DNA of 64,000 nucleotides from contig NZ_JAAGOA010000015.1 of NCBI RefSeq assembly GCF_010550675.1, positions 62,001 to 126,000 of the forward strand, read 5' to 3'. A program made the translations under genes and the position numbers. Below are positions 52,585 to 61,815 of this stretch, in pieces. This stretch comes from Phytoactinopolyspora halotolerans (GTDB taxonomy: Bacteria; Actinomycetota; Actinomycetes; Jiangellales; Jiangellaceae). The notes under the pieces were generated by a model. The model was not told where the DNA came from, made no database searches, and saw only the letters and a program-made list of their open reading frames with translations. The number at the start of each line of letters is the position of its first letter. Position 1 is the stretch's first letter.

Positions 52585-53735
52585 GGCGTCAGCCTCCGCC
52601 TCAGCAACACGGCCGCGGGCACGCCCGCCACCACGGATATCAGTGCCATGACGGCCACCGGAGTACCCACCACGGTCCACGAGTCCGCGTCGGCGAGGTC
52701 CTCCAGCCCGCCGAGGAACCAGTAGTGCGGCGTGAGCCTCGCCAGCGACCCGACCAAGCCCTCGCCGGACACCTCGAACCATGAGCCGCCCAGCATCGCC
52801 AGACCGACGGCGATGATCGCCTGCGCCGCTCCCGCGCCCTCCGCCGTCTTCGCCACGCCGGCGACCACGGCCATGAGTGCGACGGCGGTCAGCACAGCGC
52901 CGAGCACCAGCAGCGTGACCCCGAGCCACGATCCCCACGAGGCTCCGATCAGCAGCGTCGCCGCCACCATCAGGATCATCGTGGCCAGCACGCCGAGCAC
53001 GTAGCTGACCACACCCTTCGCCGCCACGATGGAGTCGCGCGGGATCGGCGCCGCGAGCAGTCTGGTCAGCGTGCCGTTCTCCTTCTCGTTCAGCAGCGTG
53101 GTGACCCCGAACTGGACGGTGAAGAAGACGAACATCACGGCCATGCCGGCCATCATGCGTGCGCCCATGTCCAGGCCTTCGCCGCCCGGGGTCTCCCGCT
53201 CCGGGGCGACTCCGGAGTCGGAGAGCTCGACCCGCTCCGACAGACCCAGCTCCGCGCCGGCCGCGTTGATCAGCCGGGTCCGCTCCAGGTCGGCGACGAA
53301 ACCGTCCAGAATCGACTCCGCCACGCCCGCCTGTACCGGCCGCTCCGGGTTCTCCACGATCTCCAGCCCGGGGGCGTCACCTGTGGGCGAGGCGACACCG
53401 CTGCCGAAACCGTCCGGGATCACCATGACGGCGTCCAGGTCGTCGTCGAGCACGGCATCGTCCGGGTCGGTGCCCGGATCGAGCACATCGACCTCGACGC
53501 CGCCCTCCCCGTCCAGCGCGGCCAGACCTTCCCGCAGGTGCCCGGCGATCTCGCTGGAGTCCGCATCGACCACGCCGAGCCGCACCTCCAGCTCACCCTC
53601 GCCGAGGTCGCCGAAGACGAGGTCCATGATGAACGCCAGCATCAAGGGTGTGAGGATCCCCAGCAGGAAGAACGACTTGTCGCGGAGCCGCTCCTTCAGG
53701 TCCTTGCCGACGAGGGTGCTGATCGCGCCGATCAT
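52581..53735 (-). CDS. ABC-2 type exporter permease (NatB/YhgE-like)
   Basis: 384 residues, same layout as its neighbour: helix at about 22-42, outside domain (about 45-195), five to six helices, with the cytoplasmic LLNEKENGTLTRLLAAPIPR loop typical of ABC-2 permeases. It overlaps the ATPase by 4 bp and the second permease by 4 bp. The two permeases probably form a heterodimer. Confidence 0.9.
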   Translation of the reverse strand: MIGAISTLVGKDLKERLRDKSFFLLGILTPLMLAFIMDLVFGDLGEGELEVRLGVVDADSSEIAGHLREGLAALDGEGGVEVDVLDPGTDPDDAVLDDDLDAVMVIPDGFGSGVASPTGDAPGLEIVENPERPVQAGVAESILDGFVADLERTRLINAAGAELGLSERVELSDSGVAPERETPGGEGLDMGARMMAGMAVMFVFFTVQFGVTTLLNEKENGTLTRLLAAPIPRDSIVAAKGVVSYVLGVLATMILMVAATLLIGASWGSWLGVTLLVLGAVLTAVALMAVVAGVAKTAEGAGAAQAIIAVGLAMLGGSWFEVSGEGLVGSLARLTPHYWFLGGLEDLADADSWTVVGTPVAVMALISVVAGVPAAVLLRRRLTP

Positions 53736-54703
53736 TCGCGCAACGCCTTGCCGGTCAGGTGCAGGAATACGGCCTCCAGGTCGGGCCGGGAGATGTCGAT
53801 CGAGCCGATCTGGATGTCCGTGTCGCTCAACCGCCGGATGACGTCCGGCAGGCGCCGCGAGCCGTCGTCGGTCAGGAGAACGATCGCCCGGTCCTCTACC
53901 GCGACGTCGCTGATCCCCTCGGCGGACTCCATCCGATGCGCCGCCTCGTCCACGGATCCGCTGATCTCGATCCGCATCCGCTCCTGCTCACCGATGCTGG
54001 ACGTCAGTTCTGCGGCGGTGCCCTCGGCGATGACCGTGCCGGAGTCGATGATCCCGATCCGGTCGCAGAGCCGCTCGGCTTCCTCCATGTAGTGGGTGGT
54101 GTAGAGAACCGCCATCCCTTCCTCGGACAGCGTCTCGACGGACTCCAGAATGGCGTTGCGAGACTGCGGGTCGACGCCGACGGTCGGCTCGTCCAGGATC
54201 AACAGCCGCGGAGAGTGCAGCAAGCCGATACCGATGTTCAACCGGCGCTTCATACCACCGGAGTAGGTACTCACGCGGTCCTTGCGGCGGTCGCTCAGAC
54301 CGATGACGTCCAGCACCTCGTCGATACGCGTCTTCGCATCGTTCTTCGGCATCCCGTACAGGGAGGCGAAGAACTTCAGATTCTCGTCGGCGGTCAGGTC
54401 CGGGTAGATCGCCAGGTCCTGCGGCACCAGACCGATCGCCTCCCGGCCACGGGTGGAGCCGGGCCGGATCTGCGCTCCGGCGACCTCGACGGTGCCACCA
54501 TCGGCCTCCAGCAGGCCGGCCAGGATGGAGATCGTGGTGGTCTTCCCGGCGCCGTTCGGCCCGAGCAGGCCGTAGGTCTCACCGGGGTCGATATGCAGCG
54601 AGACGTCGTTGACCGCATGAATGTCGCCGAAGCGCTTGTGCAAGCCGGACGCCTGGGCGAGGTGCGCGTCGATCAATGTGGACACGGACAAAACGGTACC
54701 CAC
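53732..54703 (-). CDS. ABC-2 exporter ATPase
   Basis: 323 residues from GTG 54703, chosen because GGGAGG lies 6 bases upstream; ATG 54724 and GTG 54685 are alternatives. Walker A GPNGAGKTTTI, Q-loop GLVPQDLAIYPDLT, signature YSGGMKRRLNIGIGL, Walker B LLILDEPTVGVD, switch THYMEEAERL, and a C-terminal extension of about 90 residues (DUF4162-type). It drives the two permeases downstream. Confidence 0.92.
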   Translation of the reverse strand: MGTVLSVSTLIDAHLAQASGLHKRFGDIHAVNDVSLHIDPGETYGLLGPNGAGKTTTISILAGLLEADGGTVEVAGAQIRPGSTRGREAIGLVPQDLAIYPDLTADENLKFFASLYGMPKNDAKTRIDEVLDVIGLSDRRKDRVSTYSGGMKRRLNIGIGLLHSPRLLILDEPTVGVDPQSRNAILESVETLSEEGMAVLYTTHYMEEAERLCDRIGIIDSGTVIAEGTAAELTSSIGEQERMRIEISGSVDEAAHRMESAEGISDVAVEDRAIVLLTDDGSRRLPDVIRRLSDTDIQIGSIDISRPDLEAVFLHLTGKALRE

Positions 54704-54782
54704 CGTCAACCTCCCGGGGCTCATCCCGGAAGCCGAACCCTCGCGTCATCCCTGTGGACGACCGGCTCATCTCAGAAGAGGG

Positions 54783-56579
54783 CTATCCCCGTTCAGGCGT
54801 CGTACCGCCGCGGCCCGCCCAGTACAGGTCGCGATAGGGGCCGGCGACCGCGAGCAACACGTCATGTCGCCCGCGCTGCACCACCCGGCCCGCATCCAGC
54901 ACCACGATCTCGTCCACCTGTTCCAGCCCGGCCAGTCTGTGGGTGACCAGCAACGTCGTCCGGCCGCGGGTCGACGCGAGGAGATCCGCGACGAGCTCGT
55001 CGGCGGTGTCGGGCTCCAACCCCTCGGTGGGCTCGTCCAGCACGATGACCGGTGGGTCGGCCAGCAGCGCCCGCGCCAGCGCCACTCGTTGCCGCTGGCC
55101 ACCGGAGACCTGTGATCCCGCCTCGCCCACCACGGTGTCGAGCCCTCTCGGCAATGAGTCCACCCACTCCAGCAGGCGAGCCGAGGCGAGCGCGGAGCGC
55201 ATCTCTTCCTCGTCCGCCGACGGCGCGGCCAGCCTGAGGTTCTCCCGCACCGTGGTGTGGAACAGATGCGTGTCCTGGGTGACCCCGGTGATCAGGGCAC
55301 GTATGTCGTCTCCGGCGTACTCCGCCTGGTCCCGGCCGTCGATCAGGATCGAACCCGACGACGGTTCGACGAATCGCATCAGCGCCGCCAGCAACGTGCT
55401 CTTGCCCGAACCGCTCACCCCGACCACCGCGACCCGGCGGCCCGGCTCCAGCCGGAGATCGACGCCGTCCAGTGCGGGCTCGCGATCATGCGTGTACCGC
55501 ACGCGCAGGTCGCGCACCTCGATCACGGCGTCCGCGCCCGGGGCCGGCAGCGGCTCGGCCGGCTCGGCCACCGGAGGGCGCGCATCCAGCACCGCCATGA
55601 CGCGTCGCGCTGAGGTACGCGCCTCCTGCACGTGCCGCGCCGCCGCGACCAGCGGCAGCACCGGCTCGAAGGAGATGAGCGTGAGCAGTGCGAGCACCGG
55701 AACCATCACCGCCGACAGCCGACCGTCCGTCGCCGCGGTGAGGGCGAGCACCGTGACGCCCACGGTGCCGGCCGCCTGCACGAGCATGGCTACCGCTCGC
55801 GTGCCCGCCGTGGTCAGCGCGGCTCTGCGCTCCGCTCTGGCCAGATCGTCCGCCGCTCGCTCCGCGTCGGCGAGCGCCGCACCGGTGGCACCGAAGACGG
55901 CCAGGTCCGCGCTGCCGTGCAGCAGGTCCACGTTCCGAGCGGCCAGTTCCGCGCGTGCCGGGGCAAGCTGCTCGGCGGCGCGCCGTGAGAGTGCTCCCGC
56001 CAGCTTCGGCACCAGAACGCCCGCCACCAGCAGTCCGGCCGCGAGCACCAGACCGGCTTCCGGGAGCACGACGACGCCGAAGGCGATCGCCAGAGCGCCA
56101 ACGGCACCGGCGGTCAGCGCCGGAACCAGGACGCGTACGACGACGTCCTGCACCGCCTCGACGTCGGCGACCATCCTGCTCAGCAGATCCGAGCTGCGGA
56201 ACGCCGGGAGTCCGGAGGGGGCCAGCGGCACGAGCGCGTCGTACACCCGGCCACGCATGGTGGCCAGCGCCCGCAGCGCCGCGTCGTGGCTGGCCAGCCG
56301 CTCGACATAACGGAACGCACCCCGGGAGACCGCGAACCCGCGTACACCCACGATCGCCAGCGACAGCGCCGCTATCGGAGGCTGCTGGGCGGCCCGGGCG
56401 ATCAACCAGGCCGCCGTCCCCATCAGGCCCAGCGCCGCCAGCTCGGCCAGGACACTGGCCCCGGCGGCGAGCATCAGCCGGGACAGATGCGGGCGCAGCA
56501 ACCGCAGGAGCCGCCGCAGCGGCTCGCCGGCGTCCGCCGCCGCCGAGCGTTCCGTGGTCCGCGCGGTGTCCACCGCCAT
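54783..56579 (-). CDS. cydC: Thiol reductant ABC exporter subunit CydC
   Basis: 598 residues from ATG 56579, which overlaps the cydD stop by one base (TGATG). Six-helix membrane domain (about 25-300) and a nucleotide-binding domain with GVSGSGKSTLL, SGGQRQRVALARALL and VIVLDEPTEGLE. With CydD it exports cysteine/glutathione-like thiols needed for haem insertion into the bd oxidase. Confidence 0.92.
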   Translation of the reverse strand: MAVDTARTTERSAAADAGEPLRRLLRLLRPHLSRLMLAAGASVLAELAALGLMGTAAWLIARAAQQPPIAALSLAIVGVRGFAVSRGAFRYVERLASHDAALRALATMRGRVYDALVPLAPSGLPAFRSSDLLSRMVADVEAVQDVVVRVLVPALTAGAVGALAIAFGVVVLPEAGLVLAAGLLVAGVLVPKLAGALSRRAAEQLAPARAELAARNVDLLHGSADLAVFGATGAALADAERAADDLARAERRAALTTAGTRAVAMLVQAAGTVGVTVLALTAATDGRLSAVMVPVLALLTLISFEPVLPLVAAARHVQEARTSARRVMAVLDARPPVAEPAEPLPAPGADAVIEVRDLRVRYTHDREPALDGVDLRLEPGRRVAVVGVSGSGKSTLLAALMRFVEPSSGSILIDGRDQAEYAGDDIRALITGVTQDTHLFHTTVRENLRLAAPSADEEEMRSALASARLLEWVDSLPRGLDTVVGEAGSQVSGGQRQRVALARALLADPPVIVLDEPTEGLEPDTADELVADLLASTRGRTTLLVTHRLAGLEQVDEIVVLDAGRVVQRGRHDVLLAVAGPYRDLYWAGRGGTTPERG

Positions 56580-58408
56580 CAACTCACCCCCGCGATCGGG
56601 GTGGTGGCGGTGCCCTGATCCGGGTCCGGATCCGGCGGCTCGTCGCCAGCCAGGCGGCCGCGTTCCAGCCGGATGACCCGGTCGGCGTCGGCGACGACCG
56701 CCGGCCGGTGCGCGACCACCAGCACCGTCCGCCCGGCCATCAGCCTGGCGGTGGCCTCGATCACCACGGACTCGCTCGCGGCGTCCAGACCGGCTGTGGG
56801 TTCGTCCAGCACGAGCAGCGGAGCGTCCCGCAAGAAGGCCCGGGCCAGCGCGATCCGTTGCCGCTGGCCCGCAGACAGCCCGACGCCACGCTCACCCAAC
56901 TCGGTGTCGAACCGCCACGGTAGCCGGTCGATGAACTCATCCGCGTGGGCCAGTTCGGCGGCGCGTCGTACCTCGTCGTCGTCCGCGTCCGGCCGCCCGA
57001 GCCGGATGTTGTCCGCCACCGTCCGGGCGAACAGGTGCGGGCGCTGCGGAACCCACCCGACGTGTCGCCGCCACTCCGCGAGGTTGATATCGCCGAGATC
57101 GACCATGTCGTCCGCTGTGCCGGATCGCGCGCCGAACGAGACGAGCATCCGGCCGACGTCGGGCCGGACCAGGCCGAGCACAACGGACAGGAACGTGCTC
57201 TTCCCGGCCCCGCTCGGGCCGACCAGGGCGACCCGTTCTCCCGACCGGACCGAGAGCGAGACCCGGTCCAGGGCCGGCGTATCCCGTCCGGGGTACCGCA
57301 CGGTGACGTCCACCAGCTCGATCCGGCCGACGCCGGCCCGGAGGCCGGGTGCCGTCGACGCGGTTGCGGCCCGCGCGTCGGGCAGGGCGGACGCGGCGGG
57401 TTCCGGGGGATCCTCGTCGAGGACGGCGAAGACGCGCTCCGCAACCGCGAGGCCCTCGGTGCTGGCGTGGAACTGCGATCCGAGTACCCGCAGCGGCAGG
57501 TACGCCTCGGGGGCGAGCAACAGAATCAGCAGCGCGGTGTGCAGGCCCAGGTCCCCGTCCAGCAGCCGCAGGCCGACTGGTACGGCGATCAGGGCCACGG
57601 ACAGCGTCGCCACCAGCTCTAGCACCAGCGCCGACAGGAAAGCGATCCGCAGCGTCGCCATCGTCGCCGATCGGTGCTCTTCCGCCGACCGGCGCACCGC
57701 GAGTGCCTGCGCCTTCGCCCGGCCGAACGCACGCAGTGTGGGCAGACCCGCGACCAGATCGAGGAAACGTCCGCCGAGCCGTTCGAGCGCCTTCCACTGG
57801 CGATCGGTGGCCTTCTTGGTCTGCAGCCCAACGAGAATGCCGAAGATCGGGATCAGGGGCAGCGTGACGCAGATGATCAGCGCCGATGCGAGATCCGCCG
57901 TGGCCACGTAGACCAGCACCGCCAACGGCACGACGGCGGTGGTGAACAGCTGCGGAAAGTACCCGGTGAAGTACGGGTCCAGCGCGTCGAGCCCTCGCCC
58001 GAGCGTGGTGGCCAGCCCACCGGTGTGCTGCCCGCCTACCCATCCAGGTCCGAGTCGCTGCACGTGATGCTGTGTCTGCCGTCGCAAGGACGCCTTGACC
58101 GACGCGGCGGCCCGGTGTGCCAGAACCTGTTGTGCCCACGCCACGGCTGCTCGGGCGGCGAGAATCGCACCGAACGCGAGGAGCGGACCGGCCAGCTCGG
58201 ACGGCGACGGCTGCTCGAGCACGGCATCGGCGAGCAGGCCGGCGAGAACCTCGGCCTGACCGATGATCAGAGCAGCAAGGACGACGGCCAGCACGACGAA
58301 GCCCATGCCGACGACGCGCCCGTCCGGCAGGGCGCGCAGTACTCGACGAGCTAGCGTATTCAGGACAATTGCTCCGATAGTTGAAACCGTCTGGTGCCAG
58401 TGTCGCAA
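56579..58408 (-). CDS. cydD: Thiol reductant ABC exporter subunit CydD
   Basis: 609 residues as read from TTG 58408. Membrane domain with the CydD-type QTKKATDRQWKALERLGGRFLDLVAGLPTLRAFGRA region (about 195-230), and an ATPase domain with GPSGAGKSTFL, SAGQRQRIALARAFL and LLVLDEPTAGLD. The family N-terminus usually begins near LARRVLRALP (residue about 20), and no ATG or GTG lies there: a CTG at about 58363 has GGAG 8 bases upstream. The start is therefore uncertain. It lies 42 bp after cydB in the cydABDC unit. Confidence 0.9.
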   Translation of the reverse strand: MRHWHQTVSTIGAIVLNTLARRVLRALPDGRVVGMGFVVLAVVLAALIIGQAEVLAGLLADAVLEQPSPSELAGPLLAFGAILAARAAVAWAQQVLAHRAAASVKASLRRQTQHHVQRLGPGWVGGQHTGGLATTLGRGLDALDPYFTGYFPQLFTTAVVPLAVLVYVATADLASALIICVTLPLIPIFGILVGLQTKKATDRQWKALERLGGRFLDLVAGLPTLRAFGRAKAQALAVRRSAEEHRSATMATLRIAFLSALVLELVATLSVALIAVPVGLRLLDGDLGLHTALLILLLAPEAYLPLRVLGSQFHASTEGLAVAERVFAVLDEDPPEPAASALPDARAATASTAPGLRAGVGRIELVDVTVRYPGRDTPALDRVSLSVRSGERVALVGPSGAGKSTFLSVVLGLVRPDVGRMLVSFGARSGTADDMVDLGDINLAEWRRHVGWVPQRPHLFARTVADNIRLGRPDADDDEVRRAAELAHADEFIDRLPWRFDTELGERGVGLSAGQRQRIALARAFLRDAPLLVLDEPTAGLDAASESVVIEATARLMAGRTVLVVAHRPAVVADADRVIRLERGRLAGDEPPDPDPDQGTATTPIAGVS

Positions 58409-58450
58409 TCTCCGACACGGTGTAGTACACCGGCCCCCGGTCTTCGACGC

Positions 58451-59407
58451 CTAGAAGAACGTCGCGGACCGCGACGTCACAGGCTCTCTGAAGGTGTGCC
58501 ACATCCAGGCCTGAACCGCGATCAGGACCGGAAGGGCAGGGACGACGATGCCGGCCAGCACGTCCAGAGTACTGTCGTCCGCGATGCCCTCCAACAGCCG
58601 CGGCGCCGACGCGATACCGGCCATCAGCACCGGCGCCACCGCCACGAGGGCGGTGCAGGCGTAACTCCAGCCGAGCCGCCCGGCCGTCAGCAGCCGCTCG
58701 GCGCCGATCGCCGCGATGATCGCCATGGCCTGCACGATCAGCACCGGCGCCCGTTGCGCCAGGTCGATACCGAACGCCACCGTGGTCAGGGAGATCAGGC
58801 CGAACAGCGCCAGCACCGCGCCGCCGGCCCGCCGGGCCGTCCGGACCGCGCGCGCACGTCGTGCCCGCGGCATCCGCAACGCGGTGAAGACCGCGCCGTG
58901 CATCAGCAGCGCCGCGACGACGGTGACTCCCCAGAGGAGCGAGTACGGACCGAACAGCGTGCCGACCCCCGGCATGCCCTCGTCCGGCACACCGTGGACG
59001 ACGTTGCCGAGCAGCATGCCCCAGGCGAAGGCGAAGACCCCGCTGGCCGCACCGATCGACCGTTCCCACCCACGCTGCCACACCGCGGACGACCGCCGGC
59101 TGCGGAACCACACCCCCATGTCGCGTACCAGCCAAGCCGTGACGAACGCCACGATCACCGGGTAGTACGCGTACAGCAGGTCCTTCTCCAGCGCCGGGAA
59201 GACGCCGAGGAGCAGCCCCGCCGCCGCGACCAGCCATACCTCGCCGCCGAGCAGGAACGGCCCGAGGCCGGTGAGAATCAGCCGACGCTCCGGGCCGGAC
59301 CGCCCCACGTGCCGAAGCGCCATCCCGAGGCCCAGGTTGGCGCCGTCCAGCACAAACCAGCCACTCAGCAGGAATCCCAGAATGCAGAGCCACACCACGT
59401 CCGTCAT
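58451..59407 (-). CDS. cydB: Cytochrome bd-type oxidase subunit II (divergent)
   Basis: 318 residues, about nine helices. It starts with WLCILGFLLSGWFVLDGANLGLGM like CydB, but GPFLLGGEVWLV replaces the usual GP-HWDGNEVW segment. It supports CydA in the membrane; subunit II carries no essential haem in many bd oxidases. It begins 4 bp after cydA. Confidence 0.88.
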   Translation of the reverse strand: MTDVVWLCILGFLLSGWFVLDGANLGLGMALRHVGRSGPERRLILTGLGPFLLGGEVWLVAAAGLLLGVFPALEKDLLYAYYPVIVAFVTAWLVRDMGVWFRSRRSSAVWQRGWERSIGAASGVFAFAWGMLLGNVVHGVPDEGMPGVGTLFGPYSLLWGVTVVAALLMHGAVFTALRMPRARRARAVRTARRAGGAVLALFGLISLTTVAFGIDLAQRAPVLIVQAMAIIAAIGAERLLTAGRLGWSYACTALVAVAPVLMAGIASAPRLLEGIADDSTLDVLAGIVVPALPVLIAVQAWMWHTFREPVTSRSATFF

Positions 59408-59411
59408 CGCG

Positions 59412-60779
59412 TCACCTCTCCGCGCCGGTGCACGCCCCGGCGCGCCGCCCCGGCACCGCCGCGACGTCGTCGTCTCTCGCCGCCGCTGCTGCCGGCGACG
59501 TCTCCAGCGCCGTGGCCGCCGCCTCGGGCGTGCGCTCGACGGAGCCGCCGAACGGCGATCCCAGCACGGCGTGTTCCGGGCCGCGCCTGGCGAGGCGCGC
59601 GATCAACCACCAGTCCAGCGCCGCCAGCACCGCGATGACCGTGCCCAGAACCAGCAGGCTGGCCAGCACCGCCCCGGCGCCGCGCGGTGACACCGCGTCG
59701 GCCACGGTGAGTTCGCCGTAGACCGCCCACGGCTGCCGACCCACCTCACGCAGCAGCCAGCCGCAGGTCACCGCGATGAACGGCAGCGGGATCGTCCACA
59801 CGTAGAACCGATGCCAGAACCGCCGCAGAAATGCCGGCCGGGTCCGGTCGAAGGCGTTCTTGATCAGGAAGAACAGCAGACCGAGGAAGATCGCGGAATA
59901 CAGGTGCCCGATGTTCTCCATCACCGGCCAGGCGGCGGAGACCCACGTCGGTGGCGTCCAGTCGCCGGGGCCGTGCCGCGCTTCCATCTCCGCCTGGAAC
60001 GCCGCCCGCTCCTCGGCGCTCGCGCCGAACGCGAGCTCCTTGCCTTCGGTCAGGTATTCGAACTGGCCGAATCCGAAACCGACGACGAGCGACGACGCGA
60101 CCGCGCCCACGACGACGCCGATGCGCAGCGAACGCCGGAAGAAGTCGACCTCAGGGGTGCCGTGCAGGAAATGCCAGGAACACACGCCGACCATGACGAC
60201 ACTCGCCAGCAGCAGGCACGCGGGGATGAGGTGCAACAGCGCGCCGATCGCCTGCTGATTGGTGAGCAGAGCGCCGAAGTCCTCGATCCGCGCGACCCCG
60301 TTCTCCAGCACATACCCGACGGGCTCCTGCAGGAATCCGTTGGCGACCATGACCCAGTACGCCGACAGGTACGCGGTGACGACAACCAGCCAGATCAATG
60401 CGGTGTGCACCCATCGGTGCACCTGGTTCCAGCCGAAGATCCACATGCCCAGGAAGGTGGACTCCAAGAAGAACGCCACCAGGGTCTCGGTGGCCAGCGG
60501 CGCCCCGACGACACCGCCGGCGAACTCCATCAGGCCGGACCAATGCAAACCGAACTGGAACTCGAGCACAAGCCCGATGACGATCCCCATCGCGTAATTG
60601 ACCACGTAGATCTGTCCCCAGAACCGGGTCAGCCGCTCATGGACCGCCCGCCCGGTGACTGCCCATCGGGTCTGCATGACGGCGACGATCGGCGCCAGCC
60701 CGAGCGTCAGCGCGAGGAACAGGAAGTGAAAGATCGCGGTCAGCGCGAACTGGAGCCGCGACAGGTCGAGCGCGCTCAT
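59412..60779 (-). CDS. cydA: Cytochrome bd-type oxidase subunit I (divergent)
   Basis: 455 residues from ATG 60779 (GGAG 5 bases upstream). Haem ligand candidates: His18 (FHFLFL), His183 (LLHLIPA) and Met287 (WPVMENIGH), with acidic pair Glu98/Glu106 and GRQPW (347-351). The segment that should read close to QPMKMAAAE in the quinol loop is absent; in its place is EGKELAFGASAEERAAFQ with a short loop. It reduces O2 to water, but the electron donor may differ from menaquinol. Last 45 residues are a low-complexity Ala-rich tail. Controlled with padR by the shared operator. Confidence 0.9.
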   Translation of the reverse strand: MSALDLSRLQFALTAIFHFLFLALTLGLAPIVAVMQTRWAVTGRAVHERLTRFWGQIYVVNYAMGIVIGLVLEFQFGLHWSGLMEFAGGVVGAPLATETLVAFFLESTFLGMWIFGWNQVHRWVHTALIWLVVVTAYLSAYWVMVANGFLQEPVGYVLENGVARIEDFGALLTNQQAIGALLHLIPACLLLASVVMVGVCSWHFLHGTPEVDFFRRSLRIGVVVGAVASSLVVGFGFGQFEYLTEGKELAFGASAEERAAFQAEMEARHGPGDWTPPTWVSAAWPVMENIGHLYSAIFLGLLFFLIKNAFDRTRPAFLRRFWHRFYVWTIPLPFIAVTCGWLLREVGRQPWAVYGELTVADAVSPRGAGAVLASLLVLGTVIAVLAALDWWLIARLARRGPEHAVLGSPFGGSVERTPEAAATALETSPAAAAARDDDVAAVPGRRAGACTGAER

Positions 60780-60809
60780 CACTCTCCTCGATATGTCGGC
60801 GATCTACGT

Positions 60810-60846
60810 GTAGGCAGTCTACATATGCGACCTGTAGACTGCCTAC
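60810..60846. promoter_or_regulatory. PadR operator between cydA and padR
   Basis: Perfect 13-bp inverted repeat: GTAGGCAGTCTAC (60810-60822) and GTAGACTGCCTAC (60834-60846), 11-bp centre. Each half contains TAGACT reading outward: one ends 6 nt before the padR ATG (leaderless -10), the other fits the cydA promoter. Binding would block both. Confidence 0.82.
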
Positions 60847-61176
60847 ATGCAGGCCGACGCGCTCCGCGGACATCTGGACGGGATGATCCTGGCCGTCGTC
60901 GAGGACGCACCGCTGCACGGCTACGGCATCTGCGAAGTACTGCACCAGCAGAGCGACGGAGCGCTGGACGTCCCGACCGGAACGCTCTATCCGGCGCTGC
61001 GGCGCCTCGAACGGTTCGGCTACCTGCGCAGCAGTTGGGCGGTCGTCGGCGGGCGCAGACGCCGCACGTACGAGCTCACCGGATCCGGGCGGGCCGAGTT
61101 AGCCGCGCGGCAGCGGGAGTGGCGGGAACTCAGCGGCGTGGTCGGCAGGATTCTCGGGGTCCACCCGGCGTCGTGA
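60847..61176 (+). CDS. PadR-family transcriptional repressor
   Basis: 109 residues, winged HTH of the short PadR class: LRGHLDGMILAVVEDAPLHGYGI, GALDVPTGTLYPALRRLERFGYL, then GGRRRRTYELTGSGR (wing). PadR proteins repress until a small ligand or stress relieves them. It is divergent from cydA with the start codon touching the operator, so autoregulation and control of cydABDC are very likely. Its 3' end overlaps the opposing membrane-protein gene by 78 bp. Confidence 0.92.
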   Translation: MQADALRGHLDGMILAVVEDAPLHGYGICEVLHQQSDGALDVPTGTLYPALRRLERFGYLRSSWAVVGGRRRRTYELTGSGRAELAARQREWRELSGVVGRILGVHPAS

Positions 61177-61815
61177 CGTCAGCCGCAGGCAACGGTAGGC
61201 CAGCCACACGCACCAGGACGTGGACACCACCGTCAGCCCGGTCATGGCGGCGATCTCCGGCCCCTGCCAGGCGGTGGGCGATTGCGGAGCGAGCAGGGTG
61301 AGCGCCCCGCCGGATCCCAACCCCAGGACCGCGTCGATCACCACCCCGATCGCCACCACCCGCACCGCCATACGGGTCTGCACCACCCGCGACCCGCGCC
61401 CCAGCACGAGCACGCCTAGCCCGGCCGCGAGCAGGACGACGATGTTCATGATGTCCACGGCCTGTGCGAACGTCAGGTAACCGGCGCTCGGCCGCGGCCA
61501 GTCCTGGGCTGCCGCCGCCGCACCCCAGGTGTGCTGCTCGAGCATGATCTGAGCGACCCCGAGCGTCGCCAGGACGGTCAGCAGGTATCGGCCGGTGGAC
61601 GCCGCGAGCTCCTCGCGCAATCCGGCCGCGACGATCTCCACCGGGCCGAACTCCTGCACCGCCAGACGTTCCGCCGCACGCGGCGACGCGCCGGCGTCAC
61701 GATGGGCGTCGGCGGCGTCCCGGAGACCGTCGCGCACCTCCCGCACCATGCTCATACGCAGCAGCACGGGTCCGCGCAGCTCGCGACGGAGCGCGGCGAC
61801 GTATCGATCGATCAC
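61099..61815 (-). CDS. Permease-prefix-domain (DUF1700-like) membrane protein
   Basis: 238 residues from GTG 61815. N-terminal helical prefix domain (MIDRYVAALRREL, SMVREVRDGLRDAADAH, VQEFGPVEIVAAGLREEL; about 1-72), four helices (about 75-95, 112-135, 148-168, 185-208), polar end. These proteins usually sit directly downstream of padR on the same strand; here the gene points against padR and overlaps it tail to tail by 78 bp. Function unknown. Confidence 0.8.
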   Translation of the reverse strand: MIDRYVAALRRELRGPVLLRMSMVREVRDGLRDAADAHRDAGASPRAAERLAVQEFGPVEIVAAGLREELAASTGRYLLTVLATLGVAQIMLEQHTWGAAAAAQDWPRPSAGYLTFAQAVDIMNIVVLLAAGLGVLVLGRGSRVVQTRMAVRVVAIGVVIDAVLGLGSGGALTLLAPQSPTAWQGPEIAAMTGLTVVSTSWCVWLAYRCLRLTSRRRVDPENPADHAAEFPPLPLPRG

